Source of the DNA: Actinomyces sp.
Lineage (GTDB): Bacteria; Actinomycetota; Actinomycetes; Actinomycetales; Actinomycetaceae
Length of the DNA: 64,000 nucleotides
Reading direction: 5' to 3'
Assembly (NCBI RefSeq): GCF_030524025.1
Contig: NZ_JAUNHI010000004.1
Coordinates: 62,001 to 126,000, forward strand
Position numbers and translations under genes: made by a program. Positions 16,472 to 32,127 of this stretch are shown one piece after another. The number at the start of each line of letters is the position of its first letter. The first letter of the stretch is position 1. The notes under the pieces were generated by a model. That model searched no databases. It was given only the letters and a program-made list of their open reading frames with translations, and was not told the DNA's origin.

Positions 16472-16545
16472 TGGGCCTAGCTGGACTCGAACCAGCGACC
16501 TCATCCTTATCAGGGATGCGCTCTAACCAACTGAGCTATAGGCCC
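16472..16545 (-). tRNA. tRNA-Ile (anticodon GAT)
   Basis: Minus strand, 74 nt. Acceptor GGGCCTA pairs with TAGGCCC, discriminator A at 16472. The D-arm has AGCTCAGTTGGTTAGAGC, the anticodon stem-loop is CATCC-CTGATAA-GGATG with GAT, and the T-arm is CTGG-TTCGAGT-CCAG. CCA is not encoded. It lies downstream of gyrA-DUF3566, a common actinobacterial order. Confidence 0.96.
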
Positions 16546-16594
16546 GGGCGACCCGAAGAGGTTAACCCCTGCGATGACGGCGCACCAAATCGGA

Positions 16595-17049
16595 TCAGTC
16601 GTCGGCCAGTGTGAGATGAACCCCACCGACGAGCGCCGCAGTCACGTTGTAGAGGAAGGCCCCGATCGTGGCCAGAGCGGTGGTGAGAATGATGTTGACG
16701 ACGGCGATGACGGTGGCCATCGAGATGGCCCGCGTGAACTTCATGTACTCGAGCAGCGCCGAGTAGGCGTTGGACTCGGAGTCCATGACGGTGCCGACGA
16801 GCTCCTGGATGGTGGAGAACACGTGCATGGCGTCGAGCATGAACCACACGAATGCGGCGGCGACGACGAGCATGATCCCCGCCGCGACGCTCAGCAGGAA
16901 GGAGACCTTCATCACCGACCACGGGTCGACACGGGTCAGCGACAGGCGCACGCGCCGCGGGCCGGCGATCGTCTTCTTGGGGGCGCTGCCCGCGGCCGCC
17001 TCGGCCGCGGGGGTCTCGCCGCCTGCGTGCGGGAAGGACATCGGCTGGC

Positions 17050-17053
<4 letters not shown>
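16595..17053 (-). CDS. DUF3566 membrane protein
   Basis: A 152-residue protein. After an N-terminal disordered region comes [20 protein letters not shown], the hallmark of DUF3566, with two membrane helices at about 50-75 and 112-140 separated by an amphipathic stretch ([20 protein letters not shown]). The family is always found next to gyrA in actinobacteria and has no established function. Its ATG overlaps the gyrA stop (ATGA), so it is translated with gyrase. Confidence 0.88.
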
Positions 17054-19704
<2,651 letters not shown>

Positions 19705-19755
19705 GGGTGTCCTTCGTCTGCAGAGGTCTGGGAGGTCTTGTCTGGTCGGTGCCGC

Positions 19756-22113
<2,358 letters not shown>

Positions 22114-22116
22114 TCA

Positions 22117-22149
22117 CCCGGGCGCGGACAGGCCCTGCCCGCGCCCGGG
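22117..22149 (-). terminator. Terminator of the dnaN-recF-dciA unit
   Basis: A perfect 11-bp inverted repeat: CCCGGGCGCGG at 22117-22127 and its complement at 22139-22149, with an 11-nt loop. It begins 22 bp beyond the dciA stop on the minus strand. Confidence 0.7.
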
Positions 22150-22171
22150 GCCGGCTGGGCCCGAGGGGCCC

Positions 22172-22790
22172 CTACCCGTAGGTGTCGCGGGGCCCGCGCC
22201 CCCCTCGGGCGCCGCCGAAGCGGCCGTGGCGCCAGGTCGGGCCGGCGGGGCCGAGCACCCGGATCTCCAGGGCGCCCCCCTCGGGTCCGAGCGCCGCGGC
22301 GACCTGGGCCTCGATGGTGGGCAGGAGCAGGCGCAGCTGCTGGGCCCAGGCCGAGGAGGAGGCGCGTAGGGTCAGGCGCCCGGGCTCGAAGGACTCGATG
22401 ACCGCGTGCTCGGCGATCCGCTCTCCGACGATCTCGCTCCAGCGCACCGACACCGAGGCGACCTCCAGCCGGGAGGCCCAGCCGTGGGTGCGTGCGTAGC
22501 GGCGCAAGTCGGCCCCGCCGGTGCGCGGGTCGAAGCGGGTGGGCCCTGGACGGTCCCGTCCGGGGGGCAGGCCCGGGCCCCGGTCGGTGCCGTCCTCGAG
22601 GGGCTCGCCGGGTGCCGGGTGCCGACGGCGCTCGTCCCAGGCGGCCACCCCGTCCTCGCCCGGCCCCCGGCGGGGCAGGGCCCGCCGCCCGGTGCCGGCC
22701 TCCCAGGCCCGACCCCGCTCCCGGGCCACCGAGCGGCGGGCCAGCTCATCACCGGGCCCCACACCCTCGGGCCCGGTCGGGCGGGTCGGG

Positions 22791-22798
<8 letters not shown>
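22172..22798 (-). CDS. dciA: DUF721 protein, DciA-like helicase-loading factor
   Basis: A 208-residue protein. The C-terminal DUF721 domain (about 105-195) has ARTHGWASRLEVASVSVRW, IVGERIAEHAVIESFEPGRL and WAQQLRLLLPTIEAQ. DUF721 proteins (DciA) interact with and help load the replicative helicase DnaB in bacteria lacking DnaC or DnaI. The N-terminal half is Arg/Pro/Gly-rich and probably disordered. GTG 22798 has GGGGGAGG at a 7-nt spacing and overlaps the last codons of recF by 8 nt. The longer open frame upstream is only a shadow of recF. Confidence 0.88.
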
Positions 22799-24005
<1,207 letters not shown>

Positions 24006-24076
24006 CGCTCACCTCCGTCGTGCCCGGTGCCCCCGGGCCTCGTCGGCGCCCGAGCCCGGTGGCCCGGGTCAGGTGA

Positions 24077-25210
24077 TCACGCACCGAAGCGGATCGGCAT
24101 GATGAGGTAGCGGAAGCTCGTGTCCTCCTCGCCCCCGATGGCGCTCATGCCCGTCAGGACCGCGGGCTTGGAGGGGTGGGTGAAGTCGAGGCGCACGTAG
24201 GGGCGGTTGATCGCCCCCAGCCCGTCGAGGAGGTAGCCGGGGTTGAAGGCCGTTGAGATCTCCTCACCCTCGAGGTGGGCGACGAGCTGCTCGGAGGCCT
24301 GAGCGTCGTCGCCTGCACCCGCGTCCAGGGCGAGGTTGGACTCGGTGAAGGCCATGTGGATCGGGGTGGCGCGGTCGGCGACGAGACTGACACGCCGCAC
24401 GGCGGCCATCAGCTCCTCGCGGCCGACGGTGGCGTGGATGGTCGTCGTCTCCGGGAACAGCCGCAGGACCGGCGGGTAGTCGCCGTCGGTGAGCAGGCTC
24501 GTGGTGCGCCGGCCGCCGGCCTCGAAGCCGATGAGGCTGGAGGAGGCCGAGCCCGACTCGGTCAGTGCCACGGTCACCTCCCCGGCGGTGGTCAGCGACT
24601 TGGCGACGTCGGACAGGGTGCGGGCCTTGAGCAGGGCCCGTGTCGACAGCGAGGTGTCCTGGGGCGACCAGGTCATCTCGCGCACCGCCAGCCGATAGCG
24701 GTCGGTGGCCATGAGGGTGAGCGACTCACCGTCGACCTCGATCTGGACACTGGTGAGCAGGGGGAGGGTCTCGTCTCGGGAGGCGGCGATGGAGACCTGC
24801 GAGACCGCCTGGGCCAGGTCGTGGGCGTCGACCGTCCCGGCCACACCGGGCATGACCGGCAGCGCCGGGTAGTCCTCGGCCGCCATGGCGGCCAGCGAGA
24901 AGCGCGAGGAGCCGCAGGACACGGTCATCTTCGAGCCCTCGACCTCGAGGTCGACGGGCTTGGAGGGCAGGGCCTTGGCGATCTCGGCCAGGAGACGGCC
25001 CGAGACGAGGACGAGCCCCTCCTCCTCGATGTCGGCGGCCACCTCGCAGCGGGCTGATACCTCGTAGTCGAAGGAGGCCAGCACGAGGCTGGCGCCCTTG
25101 GACTCCAGGCGCACACCGGCCAGGACCGGTACGGGCGGCCGCGCGGGTACGGACCGGGCCGTCCAGGTCACGGCCTCGGCCAGGACGTCGCGATCGACCC
25201 TCAGCTTCAT
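24077..25210 (-). CDS. dnaN: DNA polymerase III sliding clamp (beta)
   Basis: A 377-residue ring-forming processivity clamp with three repeated domains. Typical segments: MKLRVDRDVLAEAVTWTAR at the start, ISARRRPE-region ALPSKPVDLEV, TDRYRLAVREM in domain 2 and the C-terminal YLIMPIRFGA close to the usual MPxR ending. ATG 25210 follows GAGGAGAAGCAC; the in-frame extension upstream to 25261 lacks family similarity. It is transcribed in the same direction as dnaA, from which it is separated by the origin region. Confidence 0.96.
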   Translation of the reverse strand: MKLRVDRDVLAEAVTWTARSVPARPPVPVLAGVRLESKGASLVLASFDYEVSARCEVAADIEEEGLVLVSGRLLAEIAKALPSKPVDLEVEGSKMTVSCGSSRFSLAAMAAEDYPALPVMPGVAGTVDAHDLAQAVSQVSIAASRDETLPLLTSVQIEVDGESLTLMATDRYRLAVREMTWSPQDTSLSTRALLKARTLSDVAKSLTTAGEVTVALTESGSASSSLIGFEAGGRRTTSLLTDGDYPPVLRLFPETTTIHATVGREELMAAVRRVSLVADRATPIHMAFTESNLALDAGAGDDAQASEQLVAHLEGEEISTAFNPGYLLDGLGAINRPYVRLDFTHPSKPAVLTGMSAIGGEEDTSFRYLIMPIRFGA

Positions 25211-25727
25211 GTGCTTCTCCTCGTGTGATCGGGCCAGGGGGCTCGACGCAGTGCTCGTCACTGCTGGTCACTGCTTGTTGTGATGGTCATTGTGGCGGTG
25301 TGTCGCACCCCCGCCTGGTCGCGGACAGGGTGATCCACGAGGAGTGTAAATGATGGATTCCTCAGTGGCCCAGAAGCCCAGGCTCACCGCGACCTGCCCA
25401 CCCGACGCCCCCGCCGGCCCCGGGCGCCCGGGGCCGGCGGCGCCTCGTGCGGTTGAACGATGACACGCGCGAAGAACAGGGAGTGTAGGTGTTGTAGGAG
25501 GTGTGGATCCTGTGGATAACCCGGGTCCTGGCCGGAACCGGGCCCGTGGAGGATGTGGAGTCACAGACGTGTGGTTCGGTGGACCACGGTGCCCCGCGGT
25601 GGATAAGCACCGGACGGGGGTCCCCTCGTCCCCAGGGGAGGGGCACTGGTCCACATCCTCGCGCCCGTTGTCCTCCCGGGATCCTCAGCGCGGTCCACAG
25701 GGCCGCCGGAGCACCCCCGGGGGCTTG
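25211..25727. other. oriC: Probable replication origin region (dnaA-dnaN intergenic)
   Basis: A 517-bp stretch without genes between dnaA and dnaN. DnaA boxes: perfect TGTGGATAA (reverse orientation) at 25511-25519, adjoining TGTGGATCC at 25502-25510; GGTGGATAA at 25598-25606 (one mismatch); TGATCCACG at 25331-25339 and TGGTCCACA at 25647-25655 (two mismatches each); a weaker one at 25691-25699. A locally A/T-richer segment (GTGTAAATGATGGATT) lies at about 25344-25360. The position and gene order are those of actinobacterial origins, and gene orientation diverges from the dnaA-rpmH side. Confidence 0.75.
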
Positions 25728-27263
25728 TCAGCGCTGGGGGGACTGGGCGGCCTGCTTGATCCGGGCGGTCAGCTCGGCCACGTGGTTGTAGGTCTCGCGC
25801 CGCTCGGCCATCTGGGTACGGATCTTCTTGTCGGCGCTCATGACGGTCGTATGGTCGCGTCCGCCGAACTCCTTGCCGATCTTGGGCAGGGACATGTCGG
25901 TCAGTTCGCGGCACAGGTACATGGCGATGTGGCGGGAGGACACGATCGTGCGTGAGCGGTTGGCCGAGCACAGGTCCTCAATGGTGATCCCGAAGAAGTC
26001 CGCCGTTTGGGCCATGATGAGCGCCGAGGTGATCTCCTCCCCGCCGGTCTCCGAGATGATGTCCTTGAGGACCATCTCGGCCAGGGTCTGGTCGATGGGC
26101 TGCTTGTTGAGGGAGGCGAAGGCCGTCACCCGGATGAGTGCCCCTTCGAGCTCGCGGATGTTCGTCGTGACGCGGCCGGCGATGTATTCCAGGACGTCCA
26201 TGGGCAGGTCGAGGCCGTCGGCGTCGGCCTTGCGCGACAGGATCGCCGTGCGGGTCTCGAGGTCCGGGGGCTGGACGTCGACGAGCAGGCCCCACTCGAA
26301 GCGCGAGCGCAGCCTTTCCTCGAAGCCGCCCAGTGCCTTGGGCGGCTGGTCGGAGGTGAGGACCACCTGTTTGTTGGCGGTGTGCAGGGCGTTGAAGGTG
26401 TGGAAGAACTCCTCGAGGGTCTGCTCCTTGCCCCCCAGGAACTGGATGTCGTCGACCAGGAGGATATCGACCTCTCGGTAGCGGCGCTTGAAGGTGTCCA
26501 TGCGTCCCTCGGCCACCGAGGCGATGAAGTCCGAGACGAACTCCTCGGAGCTGACGTACTTGACCTTGATGCCCGGGTAGAGGCTGCGGGCGTAGTGGCC
26601 GATGGCGTGGAGCAGGTGGGTCTTGCCCAGGCCGGAGCCGCCGTAGATGAACAGGGGGTTGTAGGCCTTGGCGGGGGCCTCGGCCACGGCCAGGGAGGAG
26701 GCGTGCGGCAGCCGGTTGGAGGGCCCCGACACGTAGGTGTCGAAGGTGTAGCGCGGGTTGAGCCGCGAGCCGTCCTCGTCCGGGTCGGCCGGGGCGGCGG
26801 CCATCGGGCCGGGGGTGGCCACGTAGCTGGGGGCCAGCGAGTGGAAGCTGGGGACGACGGCGGGCACGGCGGCCGGTCCGAAGCCGTGCTCGTGGAAGCC
26901 CGCGGCGCTGGGGACAGAGGGGGCGGTCGGGGTGCGGTCCTCGACCGTGGGGGCGGCGGGTGGGAGGACCGCGGTGGGGAAGGTAGGGCCCGGGGTCGCC
27001 GGAGAGGCCTCCAAGGAGGTGTCGACGGTGACCTCGAAGGGGACCTCTCGGCCCCAGACCTGGCTGAGCGCCGAGGCGATGGGGCCCCGGGCGTTGTCGA
27101 CGATGCCCTTGGCGAAGGCCGAGCCGGCCACGAGGACGAGCGTGCCCTCGACGTCGAGGACGCGCATCATGCGCAGCATCATGACGTTGCCCTGGCCGAG
27201 CTCGCCGGAGGTTGCCAGGACCCCCAGGGCGGCTTGCCATCGTGTCGTTGCGTCGTCAGCCAC
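25728..27263 (-). CDS. dnaA: Chromosomal replication initiator DnaA
   Basis: A 511-residue AAA+ initiator. Domain I (about 1-90) binds partner proteins; a long Pro/Ala linker follows (about 105-180). Domain III has Walker [14 protein letters not shown] and Walker [21 protein letters not shown]; domain IV has the DnaA-box-binding motif [18 protein letters not shown] 27263 ([13 protein letters not shown]) is chosen because AGGAG lies 6 nt upstream; GTG 27287 and more distant starts are possible but unsupported. Confidence 0.96.
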   Translation of the reverse strand: MADDATTRWQAALGVLATSGELGQGNVMMLRMMRVLDVEGTLVLVAGSAFAKGIVDNARGPIASALSQVWGREVPFEVTVDTSLEASPATPGPTFPTAVLPPAAPTVEDRTPTAPSVPSAAGFHEHGFGPAAVPAVVPSFHSLAPSYVATPGPMAAAPADPDEDGSRLNPRYTFDTYVSGPSNRLPHASSLAVAEAPAKAYNPLFIYGGSGLGKTHLLHAIGHYARSLYPGIKVKYVSSEEFVSDFIASVAEGRMDTFKRRYREVDILLVDDIQFLGGKEQTLEEFFHTFNALHTANKQVVLTSDQPPKALGGFEERLRSRFEWGLLVDVQPPDLETRTAILSRKADADGLDLPMDVLEYIAGRVTTNIRELEGALIRVTAFASLNKQPIDQTLAEMVLKDIISETGGEEITSALIMAQTADFFGITIEDLCSANRSRTIVSSRHIAMYLCRELTDMSLPKIGKEFGGRDHTTVMSADKKIRTQMAERRETYNHVAELTARIKQAAQSPQR

Positions 27264-27370
27264 AAGATGCTCCTGATTCACGGAAGAAAACGGGCGCGAG
27301 GCGTCGCCGTCGACGCCCTCGCTCCCGAGCGGTGCCGAACCGTCGAGCCCGCGCGTGCCCATCATGGTGT

Positions 27371-27391
27371 TCTTCCACAAGGTTGTCCACA
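27371..27391. promoter_or_regulatory. DnaA boxes upstream of dnaA
   Basis: TTGTCCACA, the actinobacterial form of the DnaA box, at 27383-27391, next to TCTTCCACA at 27371-27379. They lie about 110-130 bp upstream of the dnaA start, a position compatible with autoregulation. The whole gap 27264-27738 contains these boxes, an inverted repeat TACACA-N5-TGTGTA at 27498-27514 and the rpmH promoter, and no gene. Confidence 0.6.
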
Positions 27392-27597
27392 CCTGGGGAG
27401 ACCCGCCCTCCGGCCCCTGGTGGCCCGTCATGTCAAGGCTTGCGCGGGGTTCGGGGCGATGTTCGCGCCGGACGGACGCACAGGGTGACGGACCTCCTAC
27501 ACACAGGATGTGTACGCGGCTGCGGTGCCCGGAGCGGGCCTGCCGGATGCCTGCCGACGGCGTGTCGGGGTTCTCACCGCGGAGCGGCCCACGACGT

Positions 27598-27627
27598 TTG
27601 ACCGTGCCGAATCGCGAAACGTATTGT
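27598..27627 (+). promoter_or_regulatory. rpmH promoter
   Basis: TTGACC (27598-27603) and TATTGT (27622-27627) are separated by 18 bp, a good sigma-70-type promoter about 110 bp before rpmH. It probably drives the rpmH-rnpA-yidD-yidC unit. Confidence 0.65.
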
Positions 27628-27738
27628 GGTGCGGACGTTCGCGTGGAGTCACGTCCCGGTCCATGGGGCAGCCGGCGCGAGCGACCGTGCCGCGACCCCG
27701 TGACGCACGGTTCCGATCATCCGACCAGGAGTACACCC

Positions 27739-27876
27739 GTGAGCAAGCGGACCTTTCAGCCGAACAACCGCCGTCGCGCCAAGGTGCACGGCTTCCGCAA
27801 GCGCATGAGCACCCGCGCAGGCCGCGCCGTCCTCGCCTCGCGCCGCCGCAAGGGCCGCGCGCGTCTCGCCGCCTGA
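27739..27876 (+). CDS. rpmH: 50S ribosomal protein L34
   Basis: A complete 45-residue L34: starts [20 protein letters not shown] and ends with the basic [10 protein letters not shown] tail. GTG 27739 follows AGGAGTACACCC. It is the first gene of the conserved rpmH-rnpA-yidD-yidC cluster and has only one nucleotide between its stop and rnpA. Confidence 0.97.
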   Translation: MSKRTFQPNNRRRAKVHGFRKRMSTRAGRAVLASRRRKGRARLAA

Positions 27877-27877
27877 G

Positions 27878-28246
27878 GTGCTCCCGGCGTCGCACCGGAT
27901 GCTGCGGTCTGAGGACTTCTCCGCCGCGGTCAGGCTCGGTGCGCGCAGCGGCAGCCGTCGGCTGGTCGTCCACTACAGCGCCGGCGAGGCCGGGGATGTC
28001 TCCCCGGCCCTCGTCGGCGTCGTCGTGCCGAAGAAGCAGGTGCCCCGGGCGACCCGGCGTAACCGCATCAAACGCCGGGTCCGCGCCCTCATGAGTGCGC
28101 GGGTCGCCCGGCTCGGTCCGGGCTCGAGGGTGGTCGTGCGGGGTCTGGCGGGCGCCGATGGCGCCACGAGCGCCGAGCTCGGCACCGACCTGGACCGCCT
28201 CCTGGGGCGCAGCATCGAGTTGGCCGGGCAGGGACGACGGCGGTGA
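27878..28246 (+). CDS. rnpA: Ribonuclease P protein component
   Basis: A 122-residue basic protein subunit of RNase P, needed for tRNA 5' maturation. It starts MLPASHRMLRSEDFSAAVRLG (residues 1-20 shown are the family N-terminus) and has the RNA-binding RNR-like helix ATRRNRIKRRVRALM. GTG 27878 lies one nucleotide after rpmH, so translation is probably coupled. Confidence 0.95.
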   Translation: MLPASHRMLRSEDFSAAVRLGARSGSRRLVVHYSAGEAGDVSPALVGVVVPKKQVPRATRRNRIKRRVRALMSARVARLGPGSRVVVRGLAGADGATSAELGTDLDRLLGRSIELAGQGRRR

Positions 28247-28253
28247 GGATGCG

Positions 28254-28589
28254 GTGACACGGGTGGACTCGATGAGCCCTCGGGGCGAGGGCCCCGCAAG
28301 GACCAGCGGCGCCGTGCGCGCACTGCTGGCGCCGCTGCGCCTCTACCAGCGTAACATCTCGCCCGCCTTCGGACGCCGCTGCCGCTACTACCCGACCTGC
28401 TCTGACTACGCCGGCCAGGCCCTGACCGTGCACGGGGTGCTCAAGGGCGGCCTGCTGGCCACCTGGCGGCTCCTGCGCTGCAACCCGCTGACGCCAGGCG
28501 GCGTCGACCACGTGCCCGACCCGGGCAGGTGGCGTTATCACCATCCCCACGACGTTCCCCGTTTCGAGATCGACGCCCTCGGGCGTTGA
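28254..28589 (+). CDS. yidD: Membrane protein insertion factor YidD
   Basis: A 111-residue protein with the YidD core (about 25-90): LRLYQRNISPAFGRRCRYYP, TCSDYAGQAL and GVLKGGLLATWRLLRCNPL. YidD is a small membrane-associated helper of YidC. GTG 28254 follows GAGGATGCG and lies 8 nt after rnpA. The N-terminal 20 residues and the short C-terminal tail extend slightly beyond the usual family length. Confidence 0.92.
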   Translation: MTRVDSMSPRGEGPARTSGAVRALLAPLRLYQRNISPAFGRRCRYYPTCSDYAGQALTVHGVLKGGLLATWRLLRCNPLTPGGVDHVPDPGRWRYHHPHDVPRFEIDALGR

Positions 28590-28657
28590 GGTGACGGGAC
28601 CCGGCCGGAACCTCCGGCCGGCGGGGCCCGCCGCCCCGCCTGACAGCAAGGAGTGCA

Positions 28658-29806
28658 ATGGACACCATCGTGTGGCCGCTCAAGGTGGCCGTCGCCTGGG
28701 TGATGGTCTACATCCACAAGTTCCTCGTCCTCATCGGCTTCCCGGGCGGCCCGGGCGTGGCCTGGGTCCTGTCGATCGTCGGCCTGACGATCTTCATACG
28801 GATCCTCATCTTCCCCCTGTTCGTCAAGCAGATCAGGGCCTCGCGCGGCATGCAGCTCATGCAGCCCGAGCTCCAGGCACTCCAGGCGAAGTACAAGGGC
28901 AAGAAGGACCCCGCCTCCCAGCAGCGCCAGCAGGAGGAGATGATGGCGCTGTACCGCAAGCACGGGACGAACCCCTTCTCCTCGTGCTTCCCGATCCTGT
29001 TGCAGATGCCGATATTCTTCGCGCTGTTCCGGGTGCTGGCATCCCTGGAGGCGGTGGCCACGGGGAGCTACGCGAACCACGACTCGATCGGCCCGCTCAC
29101 CGCCGAGCTGGCCGAGGACGTCCAGAACTCGACGGTCTTCGGGGCCAACCTGTCGGCCTCCTTCATGAACAGCGACTCGCTGCAGGTCAAGGTCGTCACC
29201 GTCGTCCTCATCGTGCTCATGTCCGTGTCCCAGTGGTACACGATGGCCCAGCTGAGCATGAAGAACATGCCGGAGTCGGTCAAGAACTCCGACAACCCGA
29301 TGATCCGCAGCCAGCGGATCATGATTACGGTCATGCCGATCTTCTTCGCCTTCACCGGTGTGCAGTTCCAGATCGGTGTGCTCGTCTACTGGCTGACGAC
29401 CAACCTGTGGACGATGGGCCAGCAGTTCTTCACAATCCGCAACATGCCGGCCCCGGGGTCGGACGCCGAGAAGAAGTACCGCGCCCGGGTCAATGCCAAG
29501 CGCGCACGCAAGGGTCTTCCCTCTCTCGAGGAGGAGGAGAGGGCCACCAAGGAGACTGAGGGCGGGTCCTCCGGGGGCCAGCGGAACCAGCCGGTGCGCA
29601 AGGACCGGCAGAAGAAGGTGGCCGGTGCTCCTTCGTCCGAGGAGTCCGCGGACACGACGGCGCGCTCGGGTGAGAGCGCCGCTCCCGGCGGGCTGACGCC
29701 CGAGGAGATCGCCCGTCGGCGCTATGAGCGTCGGGCGCGCGAGCGGAAGCAGGCTGCTGCCAAGCGCAAGGCCCAGAACCGCACGAAGCAGAACCGCAAG
29801 AAGTAA
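28658..29806 (+). CDS. yidC: Membrane protein insertase YidC
   Basis: A 382-residue insertase/chaperone that inserts and folds membrane proteins, alone or with Sec. Membrane segments are at about 5-25, 35-55, 105-125, 175-195 and 215-250; conserved elements include KQIRASRGMQLMQPELQAL, YRKHGTNPFSSCFPILLQMP and LVYWLTTNLWTMGQQ. The C-terminus (about 290-382) is a long highly charged tail ending AQNRTKQNRKK, which may contact ribosomes. ATG 28658 follows AAGGAG. Confidence 0.96.
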   Translation: MDTIVWPLKVAVAWVMVYIHKFLVLIGFPGGPGVAWVLSIVGLTIFIRILIFPLFVKQIRASRGMQLMQPELQALQAKYKGKKDPASQQRQQEEMMALYRKHGTNPFSSCFPILLQMPIFFALFRVLASLEAVATGSYANHDSIGPLTAELAEDVQNSTVFGANLSASFMNSDSLQVKVVTVVLIVLMSVSQWYTMAQLSMKNMPESVKNSDNPMIRSQRIMITVMPIFFAFTGVQFQIGVLVYWLTTNLWTMGQQFFTIRNMPAPGSDAEKKYRARVNAKRARKGLPSLEEEERATKETEGGSSGGQRNQPVRKDRQKKVAGAPSSEESADTTARSGESAAPGGLTPEEIARRRYERRARERKQAAAKRKAQNRTKQNRKK

Positions 29807-29844
29807 GTTAGCAGGAATCATCCCACTGTAGATAGGGGGCACTT

Positions 29845-30384
29845 ATGAGTGAGAATGCTGCGCTGTCGACGACGGTCAAGCGCCTCGAGGAGGAGGGCGA
29901 GATCGGCGCCGACTACCTCGAGGAGCTGCTCGACATCGCCGACCTCGGAGGGGACATCGACATCGACATCGACCACGGCCGGGCCTCGGTGGCGATCGTG
30001 GCATCGGAGGAGGGAGATGAGCGCGAGCTCGCCGACCTGGTCGGCCGGGGCGGCGAGGTGCTCGAGGCCGTCCAGGAGTTGACCCGCCTGGCGGTCCAGG
30101 CCCGCACGGGTAACCGCTCGCGGCTCATGCTCGACATCAACGGATACCGTGCGGCTCGGCGGGCCGAGCTGACCTCGATCGCCCAGGAGGCAGTCGACCG
30201 GGTCAGGGACACCGGCGAGACCGTGGCTCTCGACCCGATGAACCCCTTCGAGCGCAAGGTGTGCCACGATGTCGTCGCGGCGGCCGGCCTCGTCTCGGAG
30301 TCCGAGGGTGCCGAGCCGCACCGCTACGTCGTCGTCATGCCCGCCTCCGATGAGGAGCCCGGGGCGGACGAGGACCAGGACTGA
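29845..30384 (+). CDS. khpB: Jag/KhpB-type RNA-binding protein
   Basis: A 179-residue protein with a KH-like domain (about 25-100; GRGGEVLEAVQELTRLAV) and an R3H domain (about 105-170; DPMNPFERKVCHDVVAAAG with the Arg and His of the motif). The acidic N-terminus is specific to actinobacterial versions. Homologues bind RNA and affect cell division in firmicutes. It starts at ATG 29845, about 38 nt after yidC. Confidence 0.9.
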   Translation: MSENAALSTTVKRLEEEGEIGADYLEELLDIADLGGDIDIDIDHGRASVAIVASEEGDERELADLVGRGGEVLEAVQELTRLAVQARTGNRSRLMLDINGYRAARRAELTSIAQEAVDRVRDTGETVALDPMNPFERKVCHDVVAAAGLVSESEGAEPHRYVVVMPASDEEPGADEDQD

Positions 30385-30387
30385 CCC

Positions 30388-31041
30388 GTGGAGGATCTGC
30401 TGGCCCTGGCCGACCCGGCACCGGAGGAGCCCGACGAGGAGGTCCGGGCGCTGTTCGGCCTGGCCTTCGGCGCCGCCGAGCACTTCGCCGAGATGCTCGT
30501 CGCCGAGGGCGAGCTGCGGGGGCTCCTCGGCCCGCGCGAGCTGCCCAGGCTGTGGAGCCGGCACCTGGTCAACTCTGCGGCGGTCGTGCCCTTCCTGCCG
30601 GCACGTGGCACGGTGGCCGACGTCGGTTCGGGTGCGGGCCTGCCCGGGGTCGTGGTCGCGCTGCTGCGCCCCGACCTCGACGTCACGCTCGTCGAGCCGA
30701 TGGAGCGACGCGTCGAGTGGCTCGACCACGTTGTTGCCGAGCTCGACCTGGACAACGTGATCGTGCGACGCGCCCGTGCGGAGGAGGTCAAGGACCGCTA
30801 CGACGCCGTCACGGCGCGGGCGGTGGCCAACCTGTCCAAGCTCGTCCGGCTCACCGCGCCCCTGCTGCGCCAGGGCGGGAGCCTGCTCGCCCTCAAGGGC
30901 GCCAGGGCGGAGGCGGAGGTCGAGGAGGCGAAGTACGTCATCAAGAAGGCGAAGCTCGAGCCGGCTGTCGTCCATGAGGTCCTCACCGTGGGCGAGGAGT
31001 TGACGAAGGTGGTCGAGGTTCGCCGTCCCAAGCGCGGTTGA
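30388..31041 (+). CDS. rsmG: 16S rRNA (guanine-527-N7)-methyltransferase RsmG
   Basis: A 217-residue SAM-dependent methyltransferase of 16S rRNA. The SAM-binding motif is VADVGSGAGLPGVVVALLRP and the family element LPRLWSRHLVNSAAVVPFLP precedes it; RRARAEEVKDRYDAVTARAV is also conserved. GTG 30388 lies 3 nt after khpB. Loss of RsmG confers low-level streptomycin resistance in several bacteria; all visible motifs are intact here. Confidence 0.95.
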   Translation: MEDLLALADPAPEEPDEEVRALFGLAFGAAEHFAEMLVAEGELRGLLGPRELPRLWSRHLVNSAAVVPFLPARGTVADVGSGAGLPGVVVALLRPDLDVTLVEPMERRVEWLDHVVAELDLDNVIVRRARAEEVKDRYDAVTARAVANLSKLVRLTAPLLRQGGSLLALKGARAEAEVEEAKYVIKKAKLEPAVVHEVLTVGEELTKVVEVRRPKRG

Positions 31042-31158
31042 GGGCGGTTGGCGGCCCCTCGGCTCGGTCTCGGATCGGCCGGGATCGTGCGCGACGCGCC
31101 CGAGGTCACGGGGCACTCCGCCTGGAGGTCCCTGGCCTCGCGTACACTGAAGCATCCG

Positions 31159-31174
31159 GACGGCACGTGCCGTC
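31159..31174. promoter_or_regulatory. Palindrome in the parA leader
   Basis: GACGGCACGTGCCGTC is a perfect 16-bp palindrome, 27 nt before the parA start and about 10 bp downstream of a TACACT -10-like element at 31143-31148. Its CACGTG centre is shared with parS, but the flanks differ. It could be an operator. Confidence 0.45.
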
Positions 31175-31201
31175 GGGACGTCGTTGTCCGAGGAGAAGCA
31201 G

Positions 31202-32125
31202 TTGACGGGATCGTCCATCTTCGATCAGCTCCGGGCTGACCGATCGGCACTGGAGGGACTCGCCGAAGGCGGTTTTCCACGCCCAGACCACACGCGCATC
31301 ATCGCGGTGGCCAATCAGAAAGGTGGCGTCGGCAAGACCTCGACCGCCGTCAACGTCGCCGCCGCCCTGGCGGACTCGGGGCTGCAGGTCCTCGTCATCG
31401 ACGCGGACTCGCAGGGCAACGCCTCGACGGCGCTCGGCGTCCCCCATGATGAGGAGCACGCGTCGATTTACGACGTGCTCGTCGAGGGCGCGTCCATCGA
31501 CGAGGTGGTCGTCCAGACACGTTTCGCCCAGTCCTTGTGGTGCGTGCCCTCGACCATCGATGTCGCGGCCGTGGAGGTCGAGTTGATCGGCTCCAGTGAG
31601 CGGGAGTCTCGACTGCGGATCGCCCTGGGCGAGTACATCGCCTCCCGGGAGCGTCAGGGCATGGAGCGGCTGGACTATGTGCTCATCGACTGCCCGCCGT
31701 CCCTGGGCATCATGACGATCAATGCCTTCGTCGCCGCCGGTGAGGTGCTCATCCCCATGCAGGCCGAGTACTACGCGCTGGAGGGGCTTGCCCTCCTGTC
31801 GAAGTCCGTGGAGCGGATCGCCGCGATTCACAACCCGGGTCTGGCGGTCTCGATGATCGCACTGACGATGTTCGACAAGCGCACGACCCTGGCCCGCGAG
31901 GTCGAGGAGGAGGTGCGCGCCTACTTCCCGAGCGCGACGCTGGACACGAAGATCCCGCGTTCCGTGCGCGTGGCGGAGGCGCCATCCTTCGGGGCACCGG
32001 TCGTCTTCTGGGACCCGCGCTCGACGGGGGCGGTGGCGTACGCCATGCTCGCACAGGAGATCGCGCTGCGCGGGGTCAGCGACGGGCAGTCCGTCCAGGG
32101 CGACGACGTCAACGAGGAGGAGTGA
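31202..32125 (+). CDS. parA: Chromosome partitioning ATPase ParA
   Basis: A 307-residue Walker-type ATPase (ParA/Soj) that binds DNA non-specifically and moves ParB-bound origins. The deviant Walker A KGGVGKTS is at about residue 40, Walker B-like [13 protein letters not shown] and EYYALEGLA follow. The start is taken at TTG 31202 because GAGGAG lies at correct spacing; TTG 31184 is in frame but weak. The N-terminal extension of about 30 residues is typical of actinobacteria. Four nucleotides separate its stop from parB's ribosome-binding overlap. Confidence 0.95.
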   Translation: MTGSSIFDQLRADRSALEGLAEGGFPRPDHTRIIAVANQKGGVGKTSTAVNVAAALADSGLQVLVIDADSQGNASTALGVPHDEEHASIYDVLVEGASIDEVVVQTRFAQSLWCVPSTIDVAAVEVELIGSSERESRLRIALGEYIASRERQGMERLDYVLIDCPPSLGIMTINAFVAAGEVLIPMQAEYYALEGLALLSKSVERIAAIHNPGLAVSMIALTMFDKRTTLAREVEEEVRAYFPSATLDTKIPRSVRVAEAPSFGAPVVFWDPRSTGAVAYAMLAQEIALRGVSDGQSVQGDDVNEEE

Positions 32126-32127
32126 GC

